Shown: one piece after another, positions 36,383-45,336 of the stretch
How the letters are laid out: every line of letters begins with the position of its first letter
Position numbering within the stretch: position 1 is the first letter of the stretch
Source of the DNA: Roseomonas mucosa
GTDB lineage: Bacteria; Pseudomonadota; Alphaproteobacteria; Acetobacterales; Acetobacteraceae
Reading direction: 5' to 3'
Assembly (NCBI GenBank): GCA_945878375.1
Contig: CAMDWG010000015.1
Coordinates: forward strand, 28,000-91,999
DNA: 64,000 bases
Position numbers and translations under genes: made by a program
Notes under the pieces: model-generated
Database searches by the model: none
What the model was told of the DNA's origin: nothing
What the model saw: the letters and a program-made list of their open reading frames with translations, nothing else

Positions 36383-38026
36383 TCAGTCCGCCCGTCCGAG
36401 TTCCGGCGCGCGCGCCAGCAGGGCGGCATCCAGCGCCGCCCGCCTCTCCCACAGGCTGCGATACCAGGCGAGCCGCCTGGGCGTCTGGCTGGCGAGCATC
36501 CGGTTCTCCCGCACCCAGCGCCGCGCCGCTGCGCCCATCGCCCGCGCCCGGGCGGGCTCGGCCAGCAGGGCGCGCAACGCCGCGCCGAACGCGGCGGGGT
36601 TCCGCACGATCATCCCCGTCTCACCATCGCGGATCGTCGCGTCGTAGACCACCGGGCTCGCGAGGCAGGCCAGGCCATGCGCGCCGGCCTCGACGAATTT
36701 CAGGTCGGATTTGAAGCCGTTGAAGGGCGTGTCGGCCAGCGGCATGAAGGCGATCTCGCAGCTTGCCATCAGCGCGCGATAGGCGGGGTAGGGCAGCAGC
36801 TTGTGGAAGCGCTTATGGGGGGTGCGGAGCGCGTCGAAGGTCTCGCCTTCGAAAAGCACCTCCACCGCCAGCCGGCCGCCGGCTTCCGCGAGGACCGCGT
36901 TCAGTTCCACCAGGAAGGGCGCGTAATCCGGCCCGCGCCGCATCCCGCCCATGAACAGGCGCAGCCGCGACGGGTCGGTGAAATTCGCTGGATCCGGCAA
37001 TTCGGCGACCGTGTTGGGGAAGACCGCGACCTCGTCGTTGAAGCGATGGAACAGCGCCTCCAGCGCCGGGGTCGTGGTCTGGACCGCATGCACGCCGCGG
37101 AAGGCGAAATGGTCCGATGCGGCGATCACCGGCCAATGCGCGGGGTCATCGTCGAATTCCTGCACCACCACCCAGCCACGCCGGCGGAAATGGTTGATGA
37201 AGCGAGGTGCCTCCGGCGCGCTCAGAAGGCGCCGGTGCAGGATCATCACGCGCGGCGTCTCGGGCGGCAGGTCCGGCGTCTCGGGCGCCTCGCCGATTCG
37301 CACCGCCACCCCGGGCCAGCTGGCCAGCGCGGCCAGCGGCAGGCCGATCCGCACATCGTTCACGCCGCCGACCGGCTTCAGCACATGCGCCACCAGATGC
37401 AGCCGGGTGGCCGGCGCGCGGCCGGCACGCAGCAGGAACCGCGCCGCCCCAGCCCGGCGGAGCCAGGCGGAGGGCGTCGTGCCGAGTGCCGCCAGCAGCG
37501 GGCCGATGCGCCCGGCGAAGGCCGTCGCCGCGGCCTCCTCCGCCATCGGGGCATGGAGGTCGAGCGGATGCAGACCCGCCGCCTTCACCGCGGCCAGCAG
37601 GGCGTCGTAGCCCATCCCTGGTCCGGCCTCCGGGCTGGGGATGCCCTCGGCCAGCGCCTGCTCGGCCAGGCGCCAATGGCCGGCATTGGGGATATCGGCC
37701 AGCAGCACCCCCTGCGGGGCCAGCAGCTTCGCGGCGGCGGCGATGGCGGCGGCCGGATCGGCGACGGGGCCGTGGAGGATCACGAGATCCGCCATCCCCG
37801 GGGCCACCGGCGCGCCGGCTTCCGGGGGGGCGACATGCACGGCGTTATAGTGCGGTGCGGCACGGGCGGCGTCCGCGGGATCGGCGGTGGTGCCGATCCG
37901 CCGCGCGCCGGGGTCCCGCCGTGCCATCCAGGCACCGAGCCCCCCCGCGCCGCAGCCGATCTCGACCGATAGCGTCAGCCCCACCGGGATGCGGGCGAGA
38001 AGGGCGGGGGGAAGATCGGCGCGCAT
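36383..38026 (-). CDS. Methyltransferase-glycosyltransferase fusion protein
   Basis: The 547-residue protein appears to join two enzymes. Residues 1-200 resemble a class I SAM methyltransferase, with SVEIGCGAGGLGAWMARR near residue 20, a LVILHGPV strand and LLAPQGVLLADIPNAGHW near 110. Residues 215-547 resemble a GT-B glycosyltransferase: VMILHRRLL, the PNTVAELPDPANF region, and a C-terminal nucleotide-sugar half with MPLADTPFNGFKSDLKFVEA and ETGMIVRNPAAF. It probably adds and modifies a sugar on a surface glycan. It is divergent from the TPR/GT41 gene across 204 bases. The long frame upstream of the chosen ATG is antisense to that gene and is not coding. Confidence 0.85.
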   Translation of the reverse strand: MRADLPPALLARIPVGLTLSVEIGCGAGGLGAWMARRDPGARRIGTTADPADAARAAPHYNAVHVAPPEAGAPVAPGMADLVILHGPVADPAAAIAAAAKLLAPQGVLLADIPNAGHWRLAEQALAEGIPSPEAGPGMGYDALLAAVKAAGLHPLDLHAPMAEEAAATAFAGRIGPLLAALGTTPSAWLRRAGAARFLLRAGRAPATRLHLVAHVLKPVGGVNDVRIGLPLAALASWPGVAVRIGEAPETPDLPPETPRVMILHRRLLSAPEAPRFINHFRRRGWVVVQEFDDDPAHWPVIAASDHFAFRGVHAVQTTTPALEALFHRFNDEVAVFPNTVAELPDPANFTDPSRLRLFMGGMRRGPDYAPFLVELNAVLAEAGGRLAVEVLFEGETFDALRTPHKRFHKLLPYPAYRALMASCEIAFMPLADTPFNGFKSDLKFVEAGAHGLACLASPVVYDATIRDGETGMIVRNPAAFGAALRALLAEPARARAMGAAARRWVRENRMLASQTPRRLAWYRSLWERRAALDAALLARAPELGRAD

Positions 38027-38230
38027 CGGCGATAACTCCGGGATCACGGTGTCGCGGGTGCGAGCCGGGGGGGCGCAACCACCCCGAGCACCGCTTGTCG
38101 CTGCACACGCGCCCGTGATACCGCAACTGGGAAACGGTTCCAGGCAGCTTCCGCGCGGTTGGCCGCGGCAGCGCCCCCCTGGCGCCGCCGGGTGGCAACC
38201 TGCCGGGCCCGACGAGCAAGACGGAGCCAG

Positions 38231-40615
38231 ATGACCTCTCCTGCCGCCCGCCCCGCCGCGCCCCGCGCTCCCAGCCAGGCCAATGCGCCCTCGGCCGAAG
38301 CGGCCTTGCGCGCGCGGATCGCGGCCGGGCCCGGTTCGGCGCAGGATTGGCAGCAGCTGGGCGCCATCCTGGGCCAATCGGGCCGCCATGCCGAGGCTGC
38401 CGAGGCCTATGGGAAGGCGGTCGCGGCCGGCGCTTCCGCCGTCGCCCTTGCCCTGCCCCGCGCCACCGTGTTGAGCGCTGTGGGCCGGCATGCGGACGCG
38501 GCCGAGGTGCTCGCGGCGGCCTGCGAGAAGAAGCCGAAGGACGCGAACCTCGCCAATGCGCGCGGCGTGATGCTGAAGCGCGCCGGACGGCTGGAGGAGG
38601 CGGAGCGGATCCTGCTGGCCGCGCGGCGGGTCGATCCGCGCAACGCCGCGATCTGCCAGAACCTGGGCAATGTGCTGGAACTGCGCGGCGCGCATGAGGC
38701 CGCGGCCGAGGCCTTCGGCGCCGGCGCGAAGCTCGACCCGCGCAGCGCGGAGCTGTGGCGCCTGTATGGCCGTATGCTGCAGGCGCTTGGCCAACTGGAT
38801 GCGGCGCGCGCGGCGCTCGAGAAAAGCTTCGCCCTCGACCCGCGCAACCGCGTGCTGGCGGGGATGCTCGGCCAGATGCTGATCGAGGCCGGCGACCGCG
38901 AAGGCGCGCTCCGCATCGGCGCGAAGCTGCGGGAGGCGATGCCGGATGATCCGGCGGCGGAGATCCTGAACGCCCGCACCCAGCTTCGGCTGCAACGCGC
39001 AGCGGACGCCATCGCGACGCTGGAAGCGGTGGAGGCGCGCCATCCCGGCCATCGCGACGCCAACATGCTGCTGGCGCGCATCCATGGCGATGGCGACCGG
39101 CGCCGCGCGAACGAAGCGCTGGAACGCGCGCTGGCGGCCGCGCCCGATGATTTCGAGGTCATGGATGCGCTGGTCGAAAGCCTCTCGCGCAGCCGCTACG
39201 ATGACGAGGTCGGGCACCTCGAACGCGCCTATGCCATCTCGCTCCGGCTGATCGAACGGCATCCGGACCGCGTGCGGCAGGCGGCGCGGTCGCTGCGGAC
39301 GGTGTTCCAGCGCGTGCTCGACCTCGACCGCCTGGCGGCGACGGGCACGCTCGACGCGCTCGGGCCGCTCTGGATCTCCCAGGGCCGCATCTCCGCCCTG
39401 CATTACGAGCTGGGCGTGGTGGAGACGATGGAGGACCGCGTCCGCATCGTCGAATGGCACCGCCAATGGGGCCAGCGGACGGAAGCGGCGATCAAGCCGC
39501 TCGAGTCCCTGCCGCGCCCGGCGTTCCACCGCGAACGCAAGCTGCGCGTCGGCTTCATGTCGTCCGATCTGCGCCACCACCCGGTGACCTATTTCGCGCT
39601 GCCGCTGCTGGAGCAATACGACCGCGATCGCGTGCAGGTCTTCTGCTATTCCTTCTACGAAGGCGAACGCGACGGCGTGCAGGCGATGATCGAGCGGCAG
39701 GTGGATGCCTTCCGCTGGTGGCCGCGCCGCGCAAGCCCCGATGTCGCTTCCGGCATCGCGGAGGATGGGCTCGACATCCTGTTCGAGCTCGGCGGCTCCA
39801 CCGCCATGAACAAGCTCGATGTCATGGCCTATCGTCCCGCAAGGCTGGGCGCGAGCTGGCTCGGCTATCCCCATTCGGCGGGGATCGAGCGGATCGACTA
39901 CATCCTGACCGACCCCTACATCACGCCGCCCGATCCGCGCCTGCTGGTGGAGAAGGCCTTCGAGATGCCGGAGAGCTGGGTCACGCTCAGCCGGCTCGGC
40001 TTCTACGACCAGATGCCGATCGAGGACGGCACGCCGCAGGACCGCAAGGGCGTGCTGACCTTCGGCACGATGAACAACCCCTACAAATACACGCCGAAAT
40101 GCATGGATGGCTGGGCCGCGGTGCTGCGCGCCGTGCCCGACAGCCGCTTCCTGTTCGTCCGGCCCGAGGGGTCGTCCGACAGCTTCCAGCGCAATGCGCG
40201 GGATGTCTTCGCGCGGCGCGATGTCGATCCCGCGCGGCTCGATTTCGTCGGCATCCGCGGCAAGCACCTGCCGCATTACAACGCCATCGACATCGCACTC
40301 GACAGCCTGCCGCATGTCGGCGGCACGACGACCTGCGAGGCGCTGTGGATGGGCGTGCCCACCATCACGCTGGTGGGCGCCGGCTTCGCCGAACGCCTGT
40401 CCTATTCGAACCTGTCCAATGCGGGACTGGGCGAACTCTGCGCCTTCGACCTTGATGCCTATGTGCGGACGGCAGAGGCGCTGGCGGCGGATCATGCGAA
40501 GCGCCGCATCTGGCGGCGGGACATGCGGAAGATGATCCGCGCCAATCCGCTGGGCGATATCCAGCGCTGGGTCGATGGCTTCTACGCCAAGGCGGCGGAG
40601 GTGTGCGCGCGATGA
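38231..40615 (+). CDS. TPR-containing GT41 (SPINDLY/OGT-like) glycosyltransferase
   Basis: The 794-residue protein has tetratricopeptide helices over about residues 30-330, then a linker and a catalytic GT41 half from about residue 430. Typical catalytic segments are LRVGFMSSDLRHHPVTYFAL, DILFELGGSTAMNKL, RLGASWLGYPHSAG and GGTTTCEALWMGVPTITL, as in OGT and SPINDLY. Bacterial homologues modify proteins such as flagellin or act in glycan assembly. A CGGAG ribosome-binding site precedes the ATG. The stop overlaps the cytidylyltransferase start, coupling this transferase to synthesis of a CDP-sugar, which may be its donor (inference). Confidence 0.9.
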   Translation: MTSPAARPAAPRAPSQANAPSAEAALRARIAAGPGSAQDWQQLGAILGQSGRHAEAAEAYGKAVAAGASAVALALPRATVLSAVGRHADAAEVLAAACEKKPKDANLANARGVMLKRAGRLEEAERILLAARRVDPRNAAICQNLGNVLELRGAHEAAAEAFGAGAKLDPRSAELWRLYGRMLQALGQLDAARAALEKSFALDPRNRVLAGMLGQMLIEAGDREGALRIGAKLREAMPDDPAAEILNARTQLRLQRAADAIATLEAVEARHPGHRDANMLLARIHGDGDRRRANEALERALAAAPDDFEVMDALVESLSRSRYDDEVGHLERAYAISLRLIERHPDRVRQAARSLRTVFQRVLDLDRLAATGTLDALGPLWISQGRISALHYELGVVETMEDRVRIVEWHRQWGQRTEAAIKPLESLPRPAFHRERKLRVGFMSSDLRHHPVTYFALPLLEQYDRDRVQVFCYSFYEGERDGVQAMIERQVDAFRWWPRRASPDVASGIAEDGLDILFELGGSTAMNKLDVMAYRPARLGASWLGYPHSAGIERIDYILTDPYITPPDPRLLVEKAFEMPESWVTLSRLGFYDQMPIEDGTPQDRKGVLTFGTMNNPYKYTPKCMDGWAAVLRAVPDSRFLFVRPEGSSDSFQRNARDVFARRDVDPARLDFVGIRGKHLPHYNAIDIALDSLPHVGGTTTCEALWMGVPTITLVGAGFAERLSYSNLSNAGLGELCAFDLDAYVRTAEALAADHAKRRIWRRDMRKMIRANPLGDIQRWVDGFYAKAAEVCAR

Positions 40616-41382
40616 AGGCCGTGATCCTGGCTGGCGGCCGCGGCACGCGGCTGGCCGAGGAAACCTCGATCCGTCCGAAGCCGATGGTGGAGATCGGCGG
40701 GCGGCCGATCCTGTGGCACATCATGCAGATCTACGCGGCGCATGGCGTCACCGACTTCGTTGTCTGCCTCGGCTACAAGGGCTGGCAGATCAAGGAGTAT
40801 TTCCTCAATTACCTGACCCATTCCTCCGACATCGCGGTCGATCTCGCGACCGGCAAGGTCGATGTGCTGCGCCCCGCCGCCGAGCCCTGGCGCGTCACGC
40901 TGGTCGATACCGGAGAGGATGCGATGACCGGCGGCCGGCTGAAGCGCGTCGCGCCGCATCTGCGCGGCGAGGATGCCTTCTGCATGACCTATGGCGACGG
41001 CGTCGCGGATATCGATGTCGGCGCGCTGATCGCCTTCCACCGCGCCCATGGCAGGCTCGCGACCGTCACGGCGGTGACGCCACCCGGCCGCTTCGGCGCG
41101 CTGCGCCGGGATGGCGCGCGGGTGGATGCCTTCCTCGAAAAGCCGCCCGGCGATGGCGGGACGATCAATGGCGGCTTCTTCGTGCTGTCGCCGCGCGTGC
41201 TGGACCGCATCGCCGGCGACGCGACGGTGTGGGAGGAGGAGCCGCTTGCCTCCCTCGCGGCGGAGGGGGAGCTGATGGGCTTCGATCATCGCGGCTTCTG
41301 GCAGCCGATGGACACGCTGCGCGACCGGGATCAGCTGGAACGCCTCTGGGCCAGCGGCAAGGCGCCCTGGAGGGTCTGGTGA
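40612..41382 (+). CDS. rfbF: Glucose-1-phosphate cytidylyltransferase
   Basis: The 256-residue enzyme makes CDP-glucose from CTP and glucose-1-phosphate. It has the nucleotidyltransferase signature [20 protein letters not shown] at residues 5-24, followed by MVEIGGRPILWHIMQIY and a DTGEDAMTGGRLKRV stretch near residue 102, all typical of RfbF/DdhA. The ATG overlaps the stop of the transferase gene, and the stop overlaps the rfbG GTG. Confidence 0.95.
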   Translation: MKAVILAGGRGTRLAEETSIRPKPMVEIGGRPILWHIMQIYAAHGVTDFVVCLGYKGWQIKEYFLNYLTHSSDIAVDLATGKVDVLRPAAEPWRVTLVDTGEDAMTGGRLKRVAPHLRGEDAFCMTYGDGVADIDVGALIAFHRAHGRLATVTAVTPPGRFGALRRDGARVDAFLEKPPGDGGTINGGFFVLSPRVLDRIAGDATVWEEEPLASLAAEGELMGFDHRGFWQPMDTLRDRDQLERLWASGKAPWRVW

Positions 41383-42428
41383 ACAGCCCCGATGCGGGGT
41401 TCTGGCGCGGCCGGCGCGTGGTCGTCACCGGGCATACAGGCTTCAAGGGCGCCTGGGCGTGCCGGATGCTGGCGCTGCTGGGCGCGGAGGTGACGGGCAT
41501 CGCGCTGGACCCGGAGCCGGGACCCTGCGCCTTCGCCGCGATGCGCGTGGCCGATGTGCTGGCCGCCGACCACCGCGCCGATATCCGCGACGCCGCGCGG
41601 CTTTCCGCGATCCTGCGCGGCGCAAGGCCACAGGTGGTGCTGCACATGGCCGCGCAGGCGCTGGTCGGGCGCGGCCATCGCGACCCGGCGGGCACCTTCG
41701 CGACGAACTGCACAGGCACGATCAATGTGCTGGACGCGCTGCGCGGACTGCCCGGCGTGGCGGCCGCGCTGATCGTCACCTCGGACAAGGTCTATCGCAA
41801 CGATGGGCTTGGCCGCGCTTTCGTGGAGGATGACGCGCTGGGCGGCGCCGATCCCTACAGCGCGTCCAAGGCGGCCGCCGAGATCGCGGTGGCATCCTGG
41901 CGCGCGAGCTTCGCGGCGGAACTGCCGCCGCTGGCCACAGCGCGCGCGGGCAATGTGATCGGCGGCGGCGATTTCGCCGAGGCGCGGATCATCCCCGACC
42001 TGGTGCGCGCGCAGATGGCCGGTGAGCCCCTTTCCGTCCGTCGTCCCGATGCGACGCGGCCCTTCCAGCATGTGGCGGATGTGCTGCGCGGCTACCTGAT
42101 GCAGCTGGAACACCTGGCCGCCGGCACCGCGCCGCCCGCGCTCAATTTCGGCCCGCGCGACGGCGAGATCCGTGTGCGCGACCTGCTGGCGCTGTGGGGC
42201 GAGATCCCCTGGCGGCAGCATGAGGGGCCGGTGATGGAAGAAGCGCCACGCCTCGCGCTGGATTCCACCCTGGCTGGCCGCGCCATCGGCTGGCAGCCGC
42301 TGCTGGACACGCCGCGCGCCATCGCCGCGACGACGGGCTGGTACGCGGCCTGGCGCGACGGCGCGGAGATGGCGCGCGCGACGGATGCGGAGATTGCGGC
42401 GCTGCTCGGCGCGCGGGTGGCGGCATGA
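41379..42428 (+). CDS. rfbG: CDP-glucose 4,6-dehydratase
   Basis: The 349-residue extended-SDR enzyme converts CDP-glucose to CDP-4-keto-6-deoxyglucose. The NAD-binding motif is VVVTGHTGFKGAWA (residues 13-26). The catalytic region has VTSDKVYRN near residue 130 and the YSASK pair (Tyr-x3-Lys) near 157. FQHVADVLRGYL and a C-terminal substrate part match RfbG/DdhB. The GTG start overlaps the rfbF stop. Confidence 0.95.
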   Translation: MNSPDAGFWRGRRVVVTGHTGFKGAWACRMLALLGAEVTGIALDPEPGPCAFAAMRVADVLAADHRADIRDAARLSAILRGARPQVVLHMAAQALVGRGHRDPAGTFATNCTGTINVLDALRGLPGVAAALIVTSDKVYRNDGLGRAFVEDDALGGADPYSASKAAAEIAVASWRASFAAELPPLATARAGNVIGGGDFAEARIIPDLVRAQMAGEPLSVRRPDATRPFQHVADVLRGYLMQLEHLAAGTAPPALNFGPRDGEIRVRDLLALWGEIPWRQHEGPVMEEAPRLALDSTLAGRAIGWQPLLDTPRAIAATTGWYAAWRDGAEMARATDAEIAALLGARVAA

Positions 42429-43678
42429 CTGTTTCCGCCACCCCCGTCGCCGCCTGCCGCGCCTGTGGCGGAAGGCTGGGCGCGACCTTCTGCGACCTCG
42501 GCACGCAGCCGGTCGCGAACTCCTACATCGCCCCCGAAGACGCCGCCACGCCGGAGCCGCGCTTCCCGCTTCGCGCCGTGGTCTGCGATGGCTGCCGGCT
42601 GGTGCAGCTCGACACGGTGGTGGATGCGGAGGCGATCTTCTCCGACTACGCCTATTTCTCCTCCGCCTCCGCCTCCTGGCTCGATCACGCGGCGCGTTTC
42701 GCACGGGCGATGACGGCGCGGCTCGGCCTCGGCGGGCAATCCTTCGTGGTGGAGGTCGCGAGCAATGATGGCTATCTGCTGCGGAACTTCGTCGCTGCCG
42801 GCATCCCCTGCCTGGGCATCGAGCCGGCGGCGAATGTCGCGGCCGTGGCGCGTGAAGCTGGTGTGCCGACCGAAACCGTCTTCCTCGGCGCGGCCTCCGC
42901 CCGCGACATCGTGGCCCGGCGCGGCCATGCCGATCTGGTGGTGGCGAACAACGTCTTCGCGCATGTCCCAGCGATCAATGACTTCACCGCCGGCCTTGCG
43001 ACGCTGGCGGGGCCGCGCGGCGTGGTGTCCATCGAACAGCCGCATCTGGTCTGCCTGGTCGATGGCGTGCAGTTCGACACGATCTACCATGAGCACTACG
43101 CCTATTGGTCGCTGCACGCGATGGAGGCGATGCTGGCGCGGCACGGCCTGCGCGTCTTCGATGTCGAACGGCTGCCCACGCATGGCGGCTCGATCCGCGT
43201 CTTCTCCAGCGCGGCGGATCGCGGCGCGTCCGCCATGCTGGAGGAGGTCCGCGCCGAGGAAGCCGCGCGCGGCATCGCCACGGATGGGTTCTATCAAGGC
43301 TTCGAGGCGCGGGTGCGCGCCACGCTCGGCGGCTTCCGCGCCTGGCTGTCGCAGGCGCGGGCCGAGGGGCGGCGTATCGGCGCCTATGGCGCGGCGGCGA
43401 AGGGCAATACCTTTCTCAATGCTGCCGGCGTGACGGCGGCGGATATCCTCGCCGTCGCGGATCGCAGCCCCGCCAAGCAGGGCCGGTTGCTGCCCGGCAG
43501 TCGCATTCCCGTGGTGACGCCCGAGGCGCTGCTCGCGCTGGCGCTCGACGACATCCTGGTGCTGCCCTGGAATATCGGGGCGGAAGTCGCGGCGCAGCTG
43601 CGCGCCAGCGGTTTTCGGGGCCGCATCCTGACCGCGGTGCCGGAGATGCGAGAGCTTTCGCCGGTGTCTGGCGCATGA
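42425..43678 (+). CDS. NDP-sugar C-methyltransferase
   Basis: The 417-residue protein has the three-part layout of sugar C-methyltransferases such as TylC3. It starts with a zinc-binding domain (CRACGG, then VCDGCRLVQLD, residues 10-65). A SAM-binding Rossmann core follows with VVEVASNDGYLLRNF near residue 103 and an EHYAYWSLHAM stretch. The C-terminal domain has RIGAYGAAAKGNTFLN near residue 318. It should transfer a methyl group to C3 of the 4-keto sugar. The neighbours rfbF and rfbG make that substrate as a CDP derivative. It overlaps both neighbours by four bases. Confidence 0.88.
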   Translation: MTVSATPVAACRACGGRLGATFCDLGTQPVANSYIAPEDAATPEPRFPLRAVVCDGCRLVQLDTVVDAEAIFSDYAYFSSASASWLDHAARFARAMTARLGLGGQSFVVEVASNDGYLLRNFVAAGIPCLGIEPAANVAAVAREAGVPTETVFLGAASARDIVARRGHADLVVANNVFAHVPAINDFTAGLATLAGPRGVVSIEQPHLVCLVDGVQFDTIYHEHYAYWSLHAMEAMLARHGLRVFDVERLPTHGGSIRVFSSAADRGASAMLEEVRAEEAARGIATDGFYQGFEARVRATLGGFRAWLSQARAEGRRIGAYGAAAKGNTFLNAAGVTAADILAVADRSPAKQGRLLPGSRIPVVTPEALLALALDDILVLPWNIGAEVAAQLRASGFRGRILTAVPEMRELSPVSGA

Positions 43679-44214
43679 TCTTCCGCGCGACCGCTTTGCC
43701 CGGCGTCACCGAGATCCTGCCCCAGCCCGCGCGCGATCCGCGCGGCGCCTTCTTCCGCGCCTTCTGCATGGCGGAGTTCGCGGCGGCGGGTTTTCCCTTC
43801 CAGCCGGTGCAGGTCAGCTTTTCCGAGAACGCCCGCCGCCACACGCTACGGGGCATGCATTGGCAGGCCCCGCCCGCCGCCGAGACAAAGCTGATCCGCT
43901 GCGTGCGCGGCGCGGTGCATGATGTCGCGCTCGACCTTCGCTCGAACTCCCCCACCCAGGGCCAGCATGTCGCGGTGGTGCTGGCGGCGGCGGCGGGGAA
44001 CGCGATCCTGATCCCGCCCGGCTGCGCGCATGGCTTCCTGACGCTCACCGATGACGCGGTGCTGGAATACATGATGGACGCGCCCCACGCCCCGCCCCAG
44101 GCGCGCGGGCTGCGCTGGAACGACCCGCGCTTCGCCATCCCCTGGCCCGCCGTGCCGGCGGTGATCTCGGATCGCGATGCCGCCTGGCCGGATTACCAGG
44201 ACGGGGATGGCTGA
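43675..44214 (+). CDS. RmlC-like dTDP/CDP-4-keto-6-deoxyhexose 3,5-epimerase
   Basis: The 179-residue cupin enzyme has the RmlC landmarks DPRGAFFRAFC near residue 21, SFSENARRHTLRGMHWQ (residues 49-65, catalytic His region), a VRGAVHDVALDLR strand and PPGCAHGFLTL near 113. It should epimerise C3 and/or C5 of the 4-keto sugar. It is embedded in the CDP-sugar cassette, so the substrate is probably a CDP rather than dTDP sugar. It overlaps the next gene by eight bases. Confidence 0.9.
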   Translation: MIFRATALPGVTEILPQPARDPRGAFFRAFCMAEFAAAGFPFQPVQVSFSENARRHTLRGMHWQAPPAAETKLIRCVRGAVHDVALDLRSNSPTQGQHVAVVLAAAAGNAILIPPGCAHGFLTLTDDAVLEYMMDAPHAPPQARGLRWNDPRFAIPWPAVPAVISDRDAAWPDYQDGDG

Positions 44215-45094
44215 GCGCATCCTGCTGACCGGCGCCAGCGGCGTCCTGGGCCGGGCGCTGGTCGCGCCGCTCGCGGCGCAGGGCGCCGTGCATGCGGTCG
44301 CGCGCCGCATCCCGCCCGGTGTGGCGGGCGCCACCTGGCATGCGGCGGATCTGCTGGATGAAGGCGCGGCGCGCGCGCTGATCCGCGACATCCGCCCGAC
44401 CCTGCTGGTCCATGCCGCCTGGTATGTTGCCCATGGCGCCTTCTGGACCGCGCCCGAGAACGCGGCCTGGGTCGAGGCATCGGACGCGCTGGCCGCCGCC
44501 TTCGCCGCCGCCGGCGGGCGCCGCATGATCGGCATCGGGAGCTGCGCGGAATACGCGCTGTCGGATGGCGCGGATGCCGCGCCCTGGCCCGAGACGCGCC
44601 GGATCGACCCTGCGACGGCGTACGGTCGGGCGAAGGCCGACCTCGCCGCGCGGCTGGCCCGCCGGGGCGGGTTCGAACTGGCCTGGGCGCGGCTGTTCCT
44701 GCTGTTCGGCCCCGGCGAGCACCCGGACCGGCTGGTCCCCTCCGTCGTCCGCGCCTTGGCGGAGGGGCGGGAAGCGCCGCTGGCCTCCGGCCGCCCGGTG
44801 CGGGATTTCGCCTCGACGCGCTTCCTGGGGCAGGGCTTGGCGGCGCTGGCGGCAAGCCGGGTGACGGGTCCGGTCAATGTCGCCTCCGGCGAGGGGCGCG
44901 CGATTGCCGATGTGGCGCGGGTCCTGGGCCGGGAAGCGGGGCGGGAGGATCTGTTGCGCCTCGGCGCGCTGCCCGACCGGCCGGGCGAGGTGCCGGTGAT
45001 GGTCGCCGATATCGGCCGGCTGCGGCGGGAGGTCGCCTTCGACGCCCCGCCGATGGTGGAGCAGGACCTGCGCGCGTTGCTGGCGTCGTTCTAG
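44207..45094 (+). CDS. NAD-dependent epimerase/dehydratase (final ketoreductase likely)
   Basis: The 295-residue SDR protein has the NAD(P) motif LLTGASGVLGRAL (residues 6-18), IGSCAEYAL near residue 106 and a YGRAKADLA catalytic Tyr/Lys pair near 140. It is the last gene of the sugar cassette and most likely reduces the 4-keto group to finish the CDP-deoxysugar. This role comes from context; some relatives are 4-epimerases. Its ATG lies inside the end of the epimerase gene. Confidence 0.85.
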   Translation: MAERILLTGASGVLGRALVAPLAAQGAVHAVARRIPPGVAGATWHAADLLDEGAARALIRDIRPTLLVHAAWYVAHGAFWTAPENAAWVEASDALAAAFAAAGGRRMIGIGSCAEYALSDGADAAPWPETRRIDPATAYGRAKADLAARLARRGGFELAWARLFLLFGPGEHPDRLVPSVVRALAEGREAPLASGRPVRDFASTRFLGQGLAALAASRVTGPVNVASGEGRAIADVARVLGREAGREDLLRLGALPDRPGEVPVMVADIGRLRREVAFDAPPMVEQDLRALLASF

Positions 45095-45152
45095 GCACAG
45101 GCGGCCCCGAAAGGCTAGACCGCCACGTCGCCGATAGGGGAAAACCGAGGGT

Positions 45153-45227
45153 GGTGGGCGCGACAGGGATTGAACCTGTGACCCTTCGCGTGTGAAGCGA
45201 ATGCTCTACCGCTGAGCTACGCGCCCG
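45153..45227 (-). tRNA. tRNA-Val (CAC anticodon)
   Basis: The minus strand folds into a full cloverleaf: acceptor GGGCGCG/CGCGCCC, a D arm with GCTCAGCGGTAGAGC, anticodon stem TTCGC/GCGAA with loop TTCACAC (anticodon CAC), and a T arm with ACAGGTTCAATCCCTGT. CCA is encoded (45153-45155). It reads GUG, a common Val codon in this GC-rich genome. A clear promoter lies upstream. Confidence 0.97.
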
Positions 45228-45243
45228 TACCGTCGGGGTGCGC

Positions 45244-45273
45244 TGGATAGGGGGGAGGGCCCTCTTGTGTCAA
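45244..45273 (-). promoter_or_regulatory. Sigma-70 promoter of the tRNA-Val gene
   Basis: On the minus strand, TTGACA (45268-45273) and TATCCA (45244-45249) are 18 bases apart. The -10 element is 16 bases before the tRNA 5-prime end, giving a very short leader. Confidence 0.7.
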
Positions 45274-45336
45274 GACAGGGTCAAGTCGGGGCCAAGGCGC
45301 TTGCGATCCCGCCCCGGCAGCCGATATGGCGGTGCC

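Noticed and set aside
38027..40495. Upstream extension of the methyltransferase-glycosyltransferase frame across the TPR/GT41 gene
   Set aside because: The extension is antisense to well-conserved TPR and GT41 sequence; the ATG at 38026 begins a recognisable domain.
45095..45336. Genomic-island boundary at tRNA-Val beside the glycan cassette
   Set aside because: No integrase and no direct repeat of the tRNA 3-prime end was noticed, and base composition does not shift across the site.
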